Shown here piece after piece: positions 44,033 through 55,700 of a stretch of 64,000 nucleotides of DNA. The translations under genes and the position numbers were made by a program. How positions within the stretch are numbered: the first letter of the stretch is position 1; each line of letters begins with the position of its first letter. The notes beneath the pieces are model-generated. The model searched no databases, had not been told where the DNA came from, and saw only the letters and a list, made by a program, of their open reading frames with translations. Source of the DNA: Herpetosiphonaceae bacterium (GTDB taxonomy: Bacteria; Chloroflexota; Chloroflexia; Chloroflexales; Herpetosiphonaceae); assembly GCA_013538855.1 (NCBI GenBank), contig JABXJS010000279.1:50804-114803 (forward strand). The letters are read 5' to 3'.

Positions 44033-46018
44033 ATGGCAGAAAAAACAACGCTGGTGACAGTTGAACCACAAGCATCAGTGGACGACATTATTAAGCAGGT
44101 GCGCCAAGCCGGAACAGCACACGTAGATCTTCTTATGCCCGAGACTGTTCCGGCCCTGCAAAGCCGCAAGGCTTGCGATAAGCTGCGCGAGATGGCCAAT
44201 CGTGAGAGCCTTGAGGTGACGTTCTACACCGCCGACGACAAGATCATCAAGGCTGCGCAGACATGCCAGATCAACGTCGTGCCGGTCGATCCAGCGGCGC
44301 TGGGCCTCACCAGCAGCGCACCTGCATCTGCGGCTGCGTCTCCTCCGCCAGCCAGCCCGCCAGCCAGCCCGCCAGCTAGCCCGCCAGCTAGCCCGGAAGA
44401 AGAGTTCTTGCGCTCGCTGGCCGATGTGCCAGTTACGCCAAGCACGCCCATTCCCGACCGTCCAGCCGAGCCAAACGCCAGCGACTGGATCAGCGAGGAC
44501 GAAGACCCCTGGGCCTCAGCGCTGGACAGCCTGTCGGTGGCGACCAGCGGCGGCGAGGAGGCCCTGCGCCAGCACGAGCGCACACGGGGCATGAGCGACG
44601 ACGATATGTTTGCCGCCTTCAACGACTTCTCCGATACGCTCAACGGCGAGAGCAGCGGCAGCACCCCAGCGCCGCGGCGGCGCATTCGCCCAGAGGACAT
44701 CGAGCTGACCAGCGAGGACCTAGATCGTCAAAATCCGCGCGGGCGCTCGAAGTCGAAAAGCTCTGCCAAGTCAAAGTCCCGTGGCGAGGGCAAGACCGGC
44801 GGGCGCAGCTCAAGCGCTGGCGCACTGCGCTGGCTGTTTATCGCGCTCGCGGTTCTCGCCATTGCGGCGCTGATCTGGTTTATCTGGCCCAGCAAAGCCG
44901 TAACCGTGCAGATCACCGCGCCGGCGGCCAGCGCGCAGCTGTACGACAACCTGCCGATCAACTACCAGGCCGAGCCAGTGACCGATCCGACCTCGGCGGC
45001 CATCCAGGGCCATGTGATCGAGGCACCGGTGACGATCTCCATCCAGGGCACGGTCACACAAACAACGCAGGTGCCGGATCAGGCGGCGCGTGGCGCGGTG
45101 CAGATCTACAACAGCAACGCCCAGCCCTACACACTGCCGGCTGGCTCAACCTTGTTGACCACCAATCCAAACACCGGCGATCAGCTGAACTTTGTCACCA
45201 CCCAGGATGTGACCGTGCCTGCGGCCTCGGTGTCGTTCGCTGGCACGTCCAACGGCAGCGCCGAGGTGCCAGTTGTGGCCAGCGCTGGCGGCGAGCTGTA
45301 CAACCTGCCGCCACGGCCGAACGAGGCCACCTGGACCATCGTGGGCTACGAGAGCGCCATGTTTGGCGTCAACGCCGGCGAGATCAGCGGCGGCACCGTG
45401 CGCGAGGAGCGCATCCCAACCGATCAAGATGTGCGCACTCTGCTTAGCCAGGCAGTGCCACAGCTGCAAAACTCGGCCATCACTCAGCTGCAAACCCAGC
45501 TTGGTCCCAATGAGCTACTGGTTGGCGACGTAGCGCTCGCGCCTGACCTGGAGACGCTGGCCAACAACCCTAGCCTCTACAGCCTAGAGACGCAGCCTGT
45601 CGAGGGCGCGCCCGACCAGTTCCAGCTCACCATCACCGCCAGCTTCCGCGGGCTGGCCGTGCCCGCTGATGCGCCCCTAAACCAGCAGCTCGAGCGGGCG
45701 CTGCCCAACGCGCTCAAGCTCCAGTCGGTGAATCCCGAAACGGTGGCGATTGTGAGCCGCACGCTGACGCTCGTGACCGACCCAGGCACCAACCTGCTGC
45801 TGGCCGATGTGGCGGTTGGGCCGAAGGATGCCACAGAGCGCGTGCCACAAGCCACGCGCCAGCAGATCGCCAGCCAGCTGGCCGGCAAGCCGCTCAACGA
45901 GGCGCAAGCGATCTTAGCGCAGCTGGTGAACCAGGGCGTGATCGGCGGCTATCAGCTGCCACAGATTGAGCAGCTGCCAGCTGATCCCAGCCAGATCAAG
46001 ATCGAGGTGCAGCAGTGA
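44033..46018 (+). CDS. membrane-anchored baseplate J-like protein
   Basis: A 661-residue protein. The N-terminal ~90 residues form an alpha/beta domain (TLVTVEPQASVDDIIKQV, LLMPETVPALQSRKACDKL). A long acidic and Pro/Ser linker with repeated ASPP units follows, then a single helix at about 263-283 (LRWLFIALAVLAIAALIWFIW). The outside part, from ~residue 285, has VQIYNSNAQPYTLPAGSTLL, QDVTVPAASVSF and YNLPPRPNEA, resembling the baseplate J/gp47 beta repeat. I read this as a common Chloroflexota surface protein, not a phage baseplate part: no other phage gene is near. Its stop overlaps the ruvX start (GTGA). Confidence 0.72.
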   Translation: MAEKTTLVTVEPQASVDDIIKQVRQAGTAHVDLLMPETVPALQSRKACDKLREMANRESLEVTFYTADDKIIKAAQTCQINVVPVDPAALGLTSSAPASAAASPPPASPPASPPASPPASPEEEFLRSLADVPVTPSTPIPDRPAEPNASDWISEDEDPWASALDSLSVATSGGEEALRQHERTRGMSDDDMFAAFNDFSDTLNGESSGSTPAPRRRIRPEDIELTSEDLDRQNPRGRSKSKSSAKSKSRGEGKTGGRSSSAGALRWLFIALAVLAIAALIWFIWPSKAVTVQITAPAASAQLYDNLPINYQAEPVTDPTSAAIQGHVIEAPVTISIQGTVTQTTQVPDQAARGAVQIYNSNAQPYTLPAGSTLLTTNPNTGDQLNFVTTQDVTVPAASVSFAGTSNGSAEVPVVASAGGELYNLPPRPNEATWTIVGYESAMFGVNAGEISGGTVREERIPTDQDVRTLLSQAVPQLQNSAITQLQTQLGPNELLVGDVALAPDLETLANNPSLYSLETQPVEGAPDQFQLTITASFRGLAVPADAPLNQQLERALPNALKLQSVNPETVAIVSRTLTLVTDPGTNLLLADVAVGPKDATERVPQATRQQIASQLAGKPLNEAQAILAQLVNQGVIGGYQLPQIEQLPADPSQIKIEVQQ

Positions 46019-46530
46019 GTACAACGACCCCCGGCCGCGTGCTGGCACTGGATGTCGGCGAGCGGCGCATCGGCGTAGCGCTCAGCGATCCAGATCGCAT
46101 CATCGCCAGCGGCCAGCCGACGCTCAACGCCAAGCCGCTCAAGCAGGCGCTCGAACAGATACAGCGCCTGATCGAGCGCGAGCAGGTGACGCAGGTGGTG
46201 ATCGGGCTGCCGCTGACGCTGCGCGGCGAGGTTGGCCCGCAGGCTGAAGTCATCCACAGGTTTGTCGCCGAGCTAAAGAAGAGCGTCAGCGTGCCAGTGC
46301 ATCTGCAGGACGAACGCCTGACCAGCGTTGCCGCTGATCGCTCGCTGGAGGCCATGGGCGTGCGCCGCAACAAGCGCCGCGAGCATATCGACCAGCTCGC
46401 CGCCGTGCTCATCCTGCAGAGCTATCTTGATACGCAGCGCATGCAGATCAGGCCCTCCACCACCGCTGACGCCGACTATGCCGACGACTACGATGACTAT
46501 GATGAAGAGCAGGACGACTACGACGATTAA
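46015..46530 (+). CDS. ruvX: Holliday junction resolvase-like protein RuvX (YqgF)
   Basis: A 171-residue RNase-H-fold nuclease of the YqgF/RuvX family, implicated in 16S rRNA 5' processing and Holliday junction resolution. The acidic residues are in GRVLALDVGERRIGVALSD, VVIGLPLTLRGEVG, and HLQDERLTSV with HIDQLAAVLIL near the end. The start is GTG, overlapping the upstream stop. The C-terminal ~30 residues are a repetitive acidic tail of Asp and Tyr (DDYDDYDEEQDDYDD), an unusual addition to a family of about 140 residues. A strong terminator follows after about 35 bp. Confidence 0.93.
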   Translation: MSTTTPGRVLALDVGERRIGVALSDPDRIIASGQPTLNAKPLKQALEQIQRLIEREQVTQVVIGLPLTLRGEVGPQAEVIHRFVAELKKSVSVPVHLQDERLTSVAADRSLEAMGVRRNKRREHIDQLAAVLILQSYLDTQRMQIRPSTTADADYADDYDDYDEEQDDYDD

Positions 46531-46566
46531 CTAACGCGCGAGCGATCAAACCCTAAACACTAAACC

Positions 46567-46607
46567 CAGCGCGGGTGCAGGCTTCAGGCTTGCACCCGCG
46601 CTGTTTA
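46567..46607 (+). terminator. rho-independent terminator after ruvX
   Basis: CAGCGCGGGTGCA (46567-46579) and TGCACCCGCGCTG (46591-46603) pair perfectly over 13 bp; the outer AAAC/GTTT bases extend the stem imperfectly, and the 3' side continues into GTTTAA. It separates the alaS-ruvX group from the giant gene. Confidence 0.8.
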
Positions 46608-46753
46608 AGCGGCCATAACGCAACATGTTATAAAGCGGTTTATTTTTTGTATGGTTTTTTGTATCAATTCGCCTATGGGCAGATGGGCCGCCGTAGATTT
46701 TAATAAATGCTCGTTCTACTACGCAACAACGTCGTTTTTAGAAAGGGTTGAGC
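46608..46753 (+). promoter_or_regulatory. AT-rich leader of the giant gene
   Basis: About 145 bases much richer in A/T than the surroundings, with TTTATTTTTTGTATGGTTTT (46638-46657) and TTTTAATAAATG (46697-46708). No good -35/-10 pair is clear, but promoter and regulatory sites are most likely here. AAAGGG at 46741-46746 is the ribosome-binding site for the ATG at 46754. Confidence 0.4.
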
Positions 46754-49700
46754 ATGAGGCACCCGACCATGCCGTTTATTCATAAAGCACTGACTCTGCT
46801 TGTACTGATCACAACACTGGCCGCCCCACTGTTGCCAGCCACAAGCGTGAGCGCGGCCGAGCCAGTGGGCCAGAGCAGCCCAACCGCGCCAGTTGCCGCT
46901 GAGCAGGCAGCCACACCTGCGCCAGCCGCCAGCGTGAGTGCCACCAGCGCTCCAGCGCTGCCGATAGCGTGTACGCTGCTAGAGCGCTTCGAGCTGTATC
47001 TGCCGCTGATGCTCAAACAGGGCAGCAGCAGCGGTGGCCCCAACCAGCCGCCACTAGCCCGCTCATGCCGAGCGGACGTGCCGGCCGACACCGCCGTGCA
47101 AATCGAGCTAGCGCCGTTCAGCGCCGATCCAGACAGCAACACGCTGACATGGACGCTGGCGCTTGAGCCGCAGCATGGCACGGCGGCGATCATCAGCTCG
47201 ACGCTGTTTTATACTCCAACCGCCAGCTTCACCGGCAGCGACGACCTGCGCTACACGCTCAGCGACGGACTAGCCAACACAGCGGCGCGGGTGGAGCTAA
47301 ACGTGCAGGGTGGGCCGCTCAACCATGCGCCAGTTGCCAACGACACAGTGGTGACGGTCATCGCCACCAACACCATGCAGCTCGACCTTGGCACGCTGGC
47401 CAGCGATGCCGACCTAGACCCGCTGACCTACACGCTGCTAACGCAGCCAACCACCGGCACAACGGTGCTTGCAGGCAGCACGCTGTGGTACACACCAACA
47501 ACGCCGCTGACCGACTCACAGCAGGTTGAGTACAGCGTCAGCGATGGCCGCGGCGGCAGCGACAGCGGCATTGTGCTGCTCTCGCCCAAGCCGACGCGCA
47601 TTCATGTGACGCCTGGCGGCATCACGCTGGGCGGCGCAGGGCAGAGCCACACATTCAGCGCCAAAGCCTACGATGCGCTAGGCAACGAGGTTGACCCAGC
47701 TACGCTCGACCTTGAGTGGGTCACAACCGAGCCGCTAAGCGTGAGCATTGCGCCGAGCGCCGACGGAGCGAGCGCCGTGATCACCAGCCAGGTCGATCTC
47801 GGCACGATTCCAGTAATTGTGCGCAGCCGCAGCGACGCCAACGTCTACTCGGCGCTGGTGATGGTGACAGTCGCGACGATCAAGCCCGAGGTGCAGGTGC
47901 TGCACAACGCGCAGATCGTCTACCCTGTGGGCAACCCAATCCCTAACCGTGACAACAGCTTCCCAATCGACGATCAAGGGAACACCATCGTCGGGGCCTT
48001 TACTGGCGACGAAGTGGTTGATGTCTACGACGTAACGCTGCCAGATGAGAGCGACGGCGTGCTACGCGGGCCAGATTTGAGCTATCCGGTGGTACTGCAG
48101 GGCGTAGCTCCGGCAGTCGGCCAGCTGATTGTGGCCGATGAAAGCGCGCCAGTGATGGGCAAGGTGACACAGATTGTTGCCGAGCGCGAGGGCTATGTAC
48201 TGCTTAAAGTTGAGCAGACCAGCTTCGACGACATCTTTAGCGCGCTGGCGTTCAGCTTCGATAGCATTGCCATGATCGAGAGTGGGCTGCTGCGCCCAGA
48301 GCAGTTCATCAGCACCGAGCCAGTGAGCGTGAGCAACGGGCTAGTGCAGAATCGCGAGCCAGCCCCGCCGGGGCTATTTGCTGATGGGCCATGTGAAGTT
48401 GGCGCAGGCTTCTTGGGACTGGAGGGCAAGCTTGCAACCAGCCTAAACTTTGTACCGCCAATCCGCGCCGACCTGGTTATCGGCGAGCGAGACGACGGCT
48501 CCTCATTCCTCTCGTGGTTCAAAATCATGGTTGGCGCGGGCCTTACCGGTGACATCGACCTCGGCGTCAAGCTGCAGCCAGGTGTGCAGGTATCGGTGGC
48601 GTGTAATATCATGAAATCCTTTACAGTCGGACTGCCGCCAGGTGGAGGCATCATCGACTTAATCGACATGCTGATTGGACCGCAGATCGAGTTCACGCCG
48701 AAGATCGAGGCGGCGATTAAGATCCAAGGTCTGCTGACCTGGGCCACTGGCTACAACATCCACTTTGAGGCGCTGGCCGAGGGTGGCTACGAGTACCGCG
48801 ACCCAGATGGCTTCCACGGCCAGGGTCAGTGGCTCAAAAATGTCAAGAAAGATGGCAGCGCGAAGCCAACGTCAAACACGTTGACCTACGATGAGCTTAG
48901 CCCGACCAACGCCAAGATAGAGTTCAGCGTGCAGGCCGTGCTGGTGGCCGATGCCGAGTTCCAGCTCGGCAAGCGCCTCTTCGACATTCTCTCGTATGTG
49001 CCGGGCCTGCGCTCGCGCATTGATGCGATCAAAGAGAAGCTCAACCTCAAGGTGCTGTCATTCAAGACCGGCCCGCAGCTCAAGACCGAGTGGGGCACGC
49101 CAGCGTTTGTGGTGGCCGAGCAAGGCGGCTTTGCGCCAAGCTCCAACCTCAACTGGATCGCCACCGGCGAGTTTGGCATCACCGGCATGATCAAAGCGCT
49201 AGAGAAATTCAAGATCTACGCCAGCGCCGCCGATATCAAGCTGTTCGACTTTGGCGCAAGCATTCTGATCAAGGCGTTCTATCTGCCGCTGAGCGGAGCA
49301 ACGATCAATGTTGACAGCAGCGCCGGGCTAAAGCCAGGCCAGCCGCTAACGATCACGGTTACACCGCAGGTGCAGGTGCCGAACGACGTCACTGACGAGG
49401 GCCAGATCTTCTTTAAGGGCAGCTCAATTGCCCAGCTTGAGCGGCGCAGCGATAACACACTGCGGGCCATTTTGCCGATCACCCAGGAGTTCTGTGATCG
49501 AGCCGAGGCCGAGCCGAACAATAAAGCGCGGCTGGACTTCGTTGTCTTCAACCGCATGCCCAACAATATTTCGTTCTTCCCAACAGCGCTGATGATGGGC
49601 ACGCCGAACTTTGTTGGCTCTACCGAGGTTAGCTGTAAAGAGTTTAATCTCAACCTGACCACGACGCCGGATGTCAACACGCTGAAGGCGCAGACGATCG

Positions 49701-52700
49701 ACATCTGCCGCGATGGGGTGAGCAGCACGCCGCAGCCATACAAAATCCCCTATCACCTGAGCGCCCACGACGACTGGGGCCGCATCGACTCGCTCAAGCT
49801 AAGCGTGGTGAAAAGCGACGGCTCGGTGGTAATCGGATCACAGGAGAAAGCCAACCAGCCACCAGGCCCAGATATACGCTTCGACGGCACGCTGATCTTC
49901 CAGCCAGAGCAGGATGACAGCGTGGCCGAGTACACGCTGACCGCGCGCGCCCACTCGCCAGCGAGCGGAGATCAGGCCGAGCGCGAGCGCGTGACGACCT
50001 TCCCGATCAAGCTGCGCTGGAAAGATTGCTCCGGCGATGATCTGACGCTCAACACCGCCGTGACGGCCAAGCGCACCGCGTCGGGCACCTACTTCGCCTG
50101 TCTCAATCGTGGCGAGACGGCTGTGAGCATCAACAGCCGCGCAATGGCCAACAATAGCACTGGTATCGAGGACCTTGAGGTAACGGCCGAGTACAACGGC
50201 CTGGTTGAAACCGCTACGCAGAGCGGCGCGGGCACGGCTACCAACCTCGCCACGACCTTGTTCTTCCAAATCAACAAGGACGCGGCGCTCGCGCTTGACC
50301 AGCCGCTGGAGATTCAGATCACGGCCAAGGTGCGCTACCGCAACGCCGACGGCGAGATCGAGAGCGCAACCAAAGAAGAGACCGTCTACGTGCAGTGGGT
50401 CAACTGTGAGGATGTGAAGGTTATTGACAACCGCACCCGCGAGAACGACTGCTTTATCCTGCACGAGAGCCGCAGCCGCACCGACCATGTCTACAAGAAC
50501 GCGGTCACTGGCGCGGAGATACTGCGCGAAGAGGGCGCGCCTGACGAATGGACGATCTACAGCGCCGAGCCAAAATCCAACGAGAACTGTGGTCGGCGCA
50601 TCCGGCGCTCAGGCGGCGACCCGCACCTGAACACACCAGACGGCTACCAGTACGACAACTTCGCCCTAGGCGAGTTCGTCTATCTCACGCCCAAGAGCGG
50701 CGACGCGGGCCTGCAGATCCAGGCGCGCCAGCAGCGGGTCAACCGCATCGGCAACTTTGAGCTGTTCCCGTGGACCTCGTGGATCACGGCGCTGGCCGTG
50801 CGCGCCGACGGCACCACCTTCGAGTTCATGCCGCAGATTTCGCTCGCGGCCTTCAGCTACACGCTGCGCATCAACGGCCAGCCCACGCTGCTGGAGCCGG
50901 GCCTGCACCGCTACGGCGCGGTTGATCTAACGATTACGCCCGATCATCAGGCGCAGCTAAGCTACGCTGGCAGCGTGGTTGCCGTGCACAACGTGCTCAA
51001 CGCCTTCCTTGAGATCAGCGTTGATGTGGCCCCTGACGGCATGCTGCACGGCATGCTCGGCACGCCTGACGGCGACAGCACCAACGACCTGGTGCATCCT
51101 GACGGCACGCCGGCCATCGACACCTTCGACATGGCCGATGCCTGGCGCATCACCGAGCGCGAGCAGTCGCTGTTCACCTACGAGGAGGGCCAAGGCCCAG
51201 AGACCTTCAACCAGGATCAGCTTGGCGAGCCGCCGAGCCTACAGGAGCTTGCGCCCTACCTAGACGACGCGCAGATCCTGCTGCAGGTCGCCTGCGACGA
51301 GAGCAACATCGACCCGATTGTCGTGCGCAACACCGCGCTGGAGCTGCTGACTGGCCGCGATCCGCTGGAGATTCTCCAGACGGGCCTGTGCTGGTTCGTC
51401 GTCGGCGGCCATGTGCACAACGCGCTGGTGCCAGGTCTGCCGGTGCCCGGCGCAAAGGTGACGCTCAGCGTGCCCAACCAGCCCGACTGCGTGACCTACA
51501 CCGATCGTGAGGGTGCCTACCGCTGTGCGATCCCATCGCTGGGCGTCGTGCCGACGGTGGAGATCAGCGTCAGCGGTCGCGGCAGCGCCAGCGACACGCG
51601 CACATTCAGCGCGCTGCCGCTGATGGGCGGCACGCTTGAGCAGACCGCCGACCTAGAGGTTGAGCCAACCACGATTCAGATCAACGGCCATGTGCAAGAT
51701 GCCAGCAGCGCTCCGCTGGTCAACGCCCAGGTGCGCTTCAGCGGCCCGGCGGCGGCTGGCTTCAGCAGCGGCTATGCCGAGGCGGGCGGCGATGGCGCAT
51801 TCACGGCCTATCAGATGTTCGACGACGGCGTGCTCAGCGGCGACAACCGCTATGAGCTGTACTACGTGCCCTCTTGGAGCACCAACCCGCGGGCACAGGG
51901 CATCGCGCGCACGGTGGTGCAGACGCTGCCGACGCTGAGCGAGCACAGCCTCAATGTGATCACGCCGACGCTGGAGATGAGCGGCAGCAGCGTGCACTTC
52001 AGCGGCCGCGTCAGCTATGCGCAGCACACCGAGCAGGGCGTGGCCCACGTGCCCGTGCGCATCGAGCCGCTGAGCGCCGTGACCGGCTGGCAGGTGTGCG
52101 AGGTCGAGACCGACGACACCGGCCTCTACAGCTGCGATGTGGCGCTAAGCACCAACCCAACCTTCCAGGCACGCATCCACATTGGCGACTGGTTCACTAG
52201 CGCGCCGATCAACGTTGACCTGAGCACCGCGCATCTAGGCCAGCCGGTTGCCGTGGTGCAGAATCTCGAGGTCGCGACAGCGCTGCTCCAGGTAAGCGGT
52301 GTGGTGCGCGACAGCGCGGGCAACCCGCTGCCAGCGGCCGAGGTGAGCTGGAACAGCCCCAGCACGCTGCCAAGCCTGGTCAAGACCAGCACCAACGCCA
52401 GCGGCCAGTACACTCTGACGCTCAACATCGACCCAAGCCGCACCAGCATCAGCGGCACGTTCAACACGAGCTATGGCGTGGCCAAGGCCAGCCTGCCTGC
52501 CACGTTCAGCGACCTAGAGGCGGGCGGCAATCAGCGCACGCAGGACATTGAGCTGCGCGGCAGCCGCCTGAGCTTCAGCGGCAGCGTGCTCAATGCCTTT
52601 GCGCCGCAGCTAAGCCTAACCGGCACGCTCGTGATCACATCGACGGCGCTAGGCGAGCTGTGCCGCACCCAAGTGCAGAACAACAGCTACAGCTGCATCA

Positions 52701-55700
52701 AGGATGTCGATCTGACCAACGAGGCGAGCCTTGATCTGCACTACACGCTCAGCGGCATCTGGGGCAGCATCAGCAGCCAGCTGGTGTCCAACGCCACGCC
52801 AGCAACGGGCATGACCCAGAGCTTCGTGCGCAACTTCGTTGTGCAGCCAACGACGCTCCAGCTGCGCGGCCGCGTGCGCAGCGCCAACAACACGGCGGTG
52901 GCTGGCGCAACAGTGCGCATCGAGAGCGACGGCGCAGCTGTCGAGGGCAAAACCGCCAGCGACGGCAGCTATCAGCTATGGCTGGCGCTGCCGCTCGGCA
53001 CAAGCATGCGCAGCCTCCAGTACCGTGTGACCTATCGGCAGAACAGCGTGAGCGACGTGATCGCGGCGACGATCACGCCAGGCCAGCTCAACCAGATCGA
53101 CCATGATCTGACCTACAACCTGCGCCAAGTGACCTTCCGCGGCACGGTGATGAGCAGCTACGGCACAGCCATGAGCGGCAGCGTCGTGCGCATCAGCAGC
53201 CCAGCGCTGCCGACCGAGTGTCGCACCATCGTTGGCAGCGACGGCCAGTTTACGTGTAGCGCCCAGCTCAGCGTCACAGCGCCATTCACGGCGACGTGGA
53301 CCGCCAGCGGCTTCTGGGGCCAGCAGAGCCAGGTGACGAGCATTGATGTCACCGCTGGACAAGACCAGGTCGAGGCCCAGGCGAGCTTCATGATCACGCC
53401 CACGGCGCTGCGCGTCTCGGGCTATGCGACCACGCCCAGCGGTAGCCCGATCAGCAACGTGCGCGTGAGCGTCGTTGGCACCAGCGTGCAGCAGGCCGCC
53501 GCAGCAACCACCAATGACGCCGGCTTCTACGACCTGCTGGTCTATCTCAACACGCCGGCGCTACCGACCACCCAAACCCTGATCTTGCAGGCGGCGGTTG
53601 GTCAAACGCTGACCACCCAGAGCTTTGCGGCGCAGATTCGGCCGAACGAGCTTGTCGAGCAGCAGCGCAACGTCGTGATCAGCGGCATGATCTTCCGCTT
53701 CAGTGGACAGATCAGCAATGCGCTGAGCAACCAGCCGCTGAAGAATACCCGCGTGCAGATCAGCTCGCCGACGCTGGGCCAGCTGTGCATCGCTGATGAC
53801 CTCCAGACGCTCCAGTCCAGCCAGTACACCTGCGATGTGCTGGTGAACGGCAGCCAGACCTTCGACGTGCAGTACACGTTGAGCGGCGCGTGGGGCAGCA
53901 GCAGCATGAGCACAAGCGTCACCAGCCTGCCAGCGCCAGGTGAGATCAAAGAGATCAGGCAAAACCTTAGCGTCAACCCCACCACGCTGATCTTCGCAGG
54001 CAGCGTGCAGGACCAGGACGGCAGCCCGCTCAGCGGCGCGCTTGTGAGCATCGAAAGCCCTGACCTCGTGCAGGCCGTCAAGGTCGGCAGCGCAGGCGAT
54101 GGGTATCGCGTGTACGGCGTGGTGCGCAGCGGCGTGACCACCGCGACCCTGCGCTACCGCGTCAGCCTCGGCGGCAGCGTGGTCGAGCGCCAGGTGAGCG
54201 TGCCGGTTGGCTTGAACATGCTCAACCATCACGCCGAAGACTTCCAGTTTACGACCGGGCGCAAGCTGACGCTGAGCGGCAGCATCACCAACACCACCGA
54301 CCCAGCGATCACGCTCGGCGGCACGCTGCTCATCTTCGATGCGCTGCGCAACGAGGAGATCTGCCGCAGCAGCCTCGACGACGGCAGCTACCGCTGTGAG
54401 ACGATCAACACGGTAACTGGTGATCGCGTGCTGAGCTATCGGCTCAGCGGCGTGTGGGGCCAGCAAGAAGTGCCCGCCGAGCTGATCCCAGCTGGTGCGC
54501 TCACGCACACGCTTAATTTTGCCGTCGCGCCAGCGCTGGTGTACCTGCACGGCACCGTCAAGCGCCCAGATGGCTCGGTTATCCCGCGGGCCAGGGTCAG
54601 CATCCAAAGCTATGATGCCGTGCCAGGCAGCGGGGTGGCCCACAGCGTCACTGCCGATGACCACGGCGTGTACAGCGACACGATTGTGCTGGGCGAGAAC
54701 GTGACCAGCGGCCAGATCGCCTACCGCATCGAGAGCAACGGCAACACCGGCAGCGCGCAGGCCACATTCAACCTGCCGCAGAACAGCCGCACAACCACAC
54801 TTGAGCAGGACCTGACGCTGGCAACACGCACCATCGTGTTCAGCGGCCAGATCACGAACGTGGTCGATGCGCAGCTGCTGCCGAGCAGCCAGATTGAGAT
54901 CACCTCGCCGCAGCTGGGGCTGATCTGCCGCACCAGTGCGGGAGCCACCTACCAGTGCGTGCTCACAACCGATACCACCGACAGCTTCACCGTGAACTAC
55001 ACGCTGAGCGGCCGCTGGGGCAGCACCAGCGTGCAGCGCACCATCGACGCCGCGCAGCTGCCAGCGGCTGGCGAAAAGCTGACCTACACCGTCAACCTGT
55101 CAATTCGTCCGACAATGCTTGAGCTGCACGGACGGCTGCTCGATCACACTGGCGCGCCAGTCAACGCAGCAGTTAGCGCCAGCGGCAGCGGCGTGGTCGC
55201 GCAGCGCCTCAGCCTTGGCGACGGCCTCTACACCACCACGCTGGTGCTGGAGCAGATCAACGCGCCGACCGACGGCCAGCTGACGCTGAAAGTATTCACG
55301 CCCGCTGAACAGCAGCGCATGGTGAGCTACACCGCGCTGCCCGGCCAGCTCACAGCCATCAGCGTGGCGGACTGGACGCTGCCAGAGCCGCCGCAGCCGC
55401 GCCGACTCACCCTCAACATCAATCTGCGCAACCTGCTGGTGCCCAACGTCCCCGAGGCGCAGCCGCGCGGCACCTACACCGTGCGCAGCACCACGGGCCA
55501 GCAGTGGTGCTCCGGCGCAACCGGCAGCGCACCTTGCACGATCGACCTCTACAGCGCCGAGCCGCTGGACATCGTGGTCGAGGTCAGCGGCGACTGGGGC
55601 CGCCAGCAGCGCCATCTGCAGATCAGCGATCTGCCGGACCCAGGTGCCACGCGCAGCATCGACGTTGACTTCAACATCAACGCCACGACGATCCTGCTGC

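Noticed and set aside
44033..46018. Prophage baseplate gene
   Set aside because: A membrane helix, a long Pro/Ser linker and lack of any other phage gene point to a chromosomal surface protein.
53561..54664. Long antisense open frame (367 codons) inside the giant gene
   Set aside because: It follows the codon bias of the plus-strand repeat sequence, has no recognisable domains and no ribosome-binding site.
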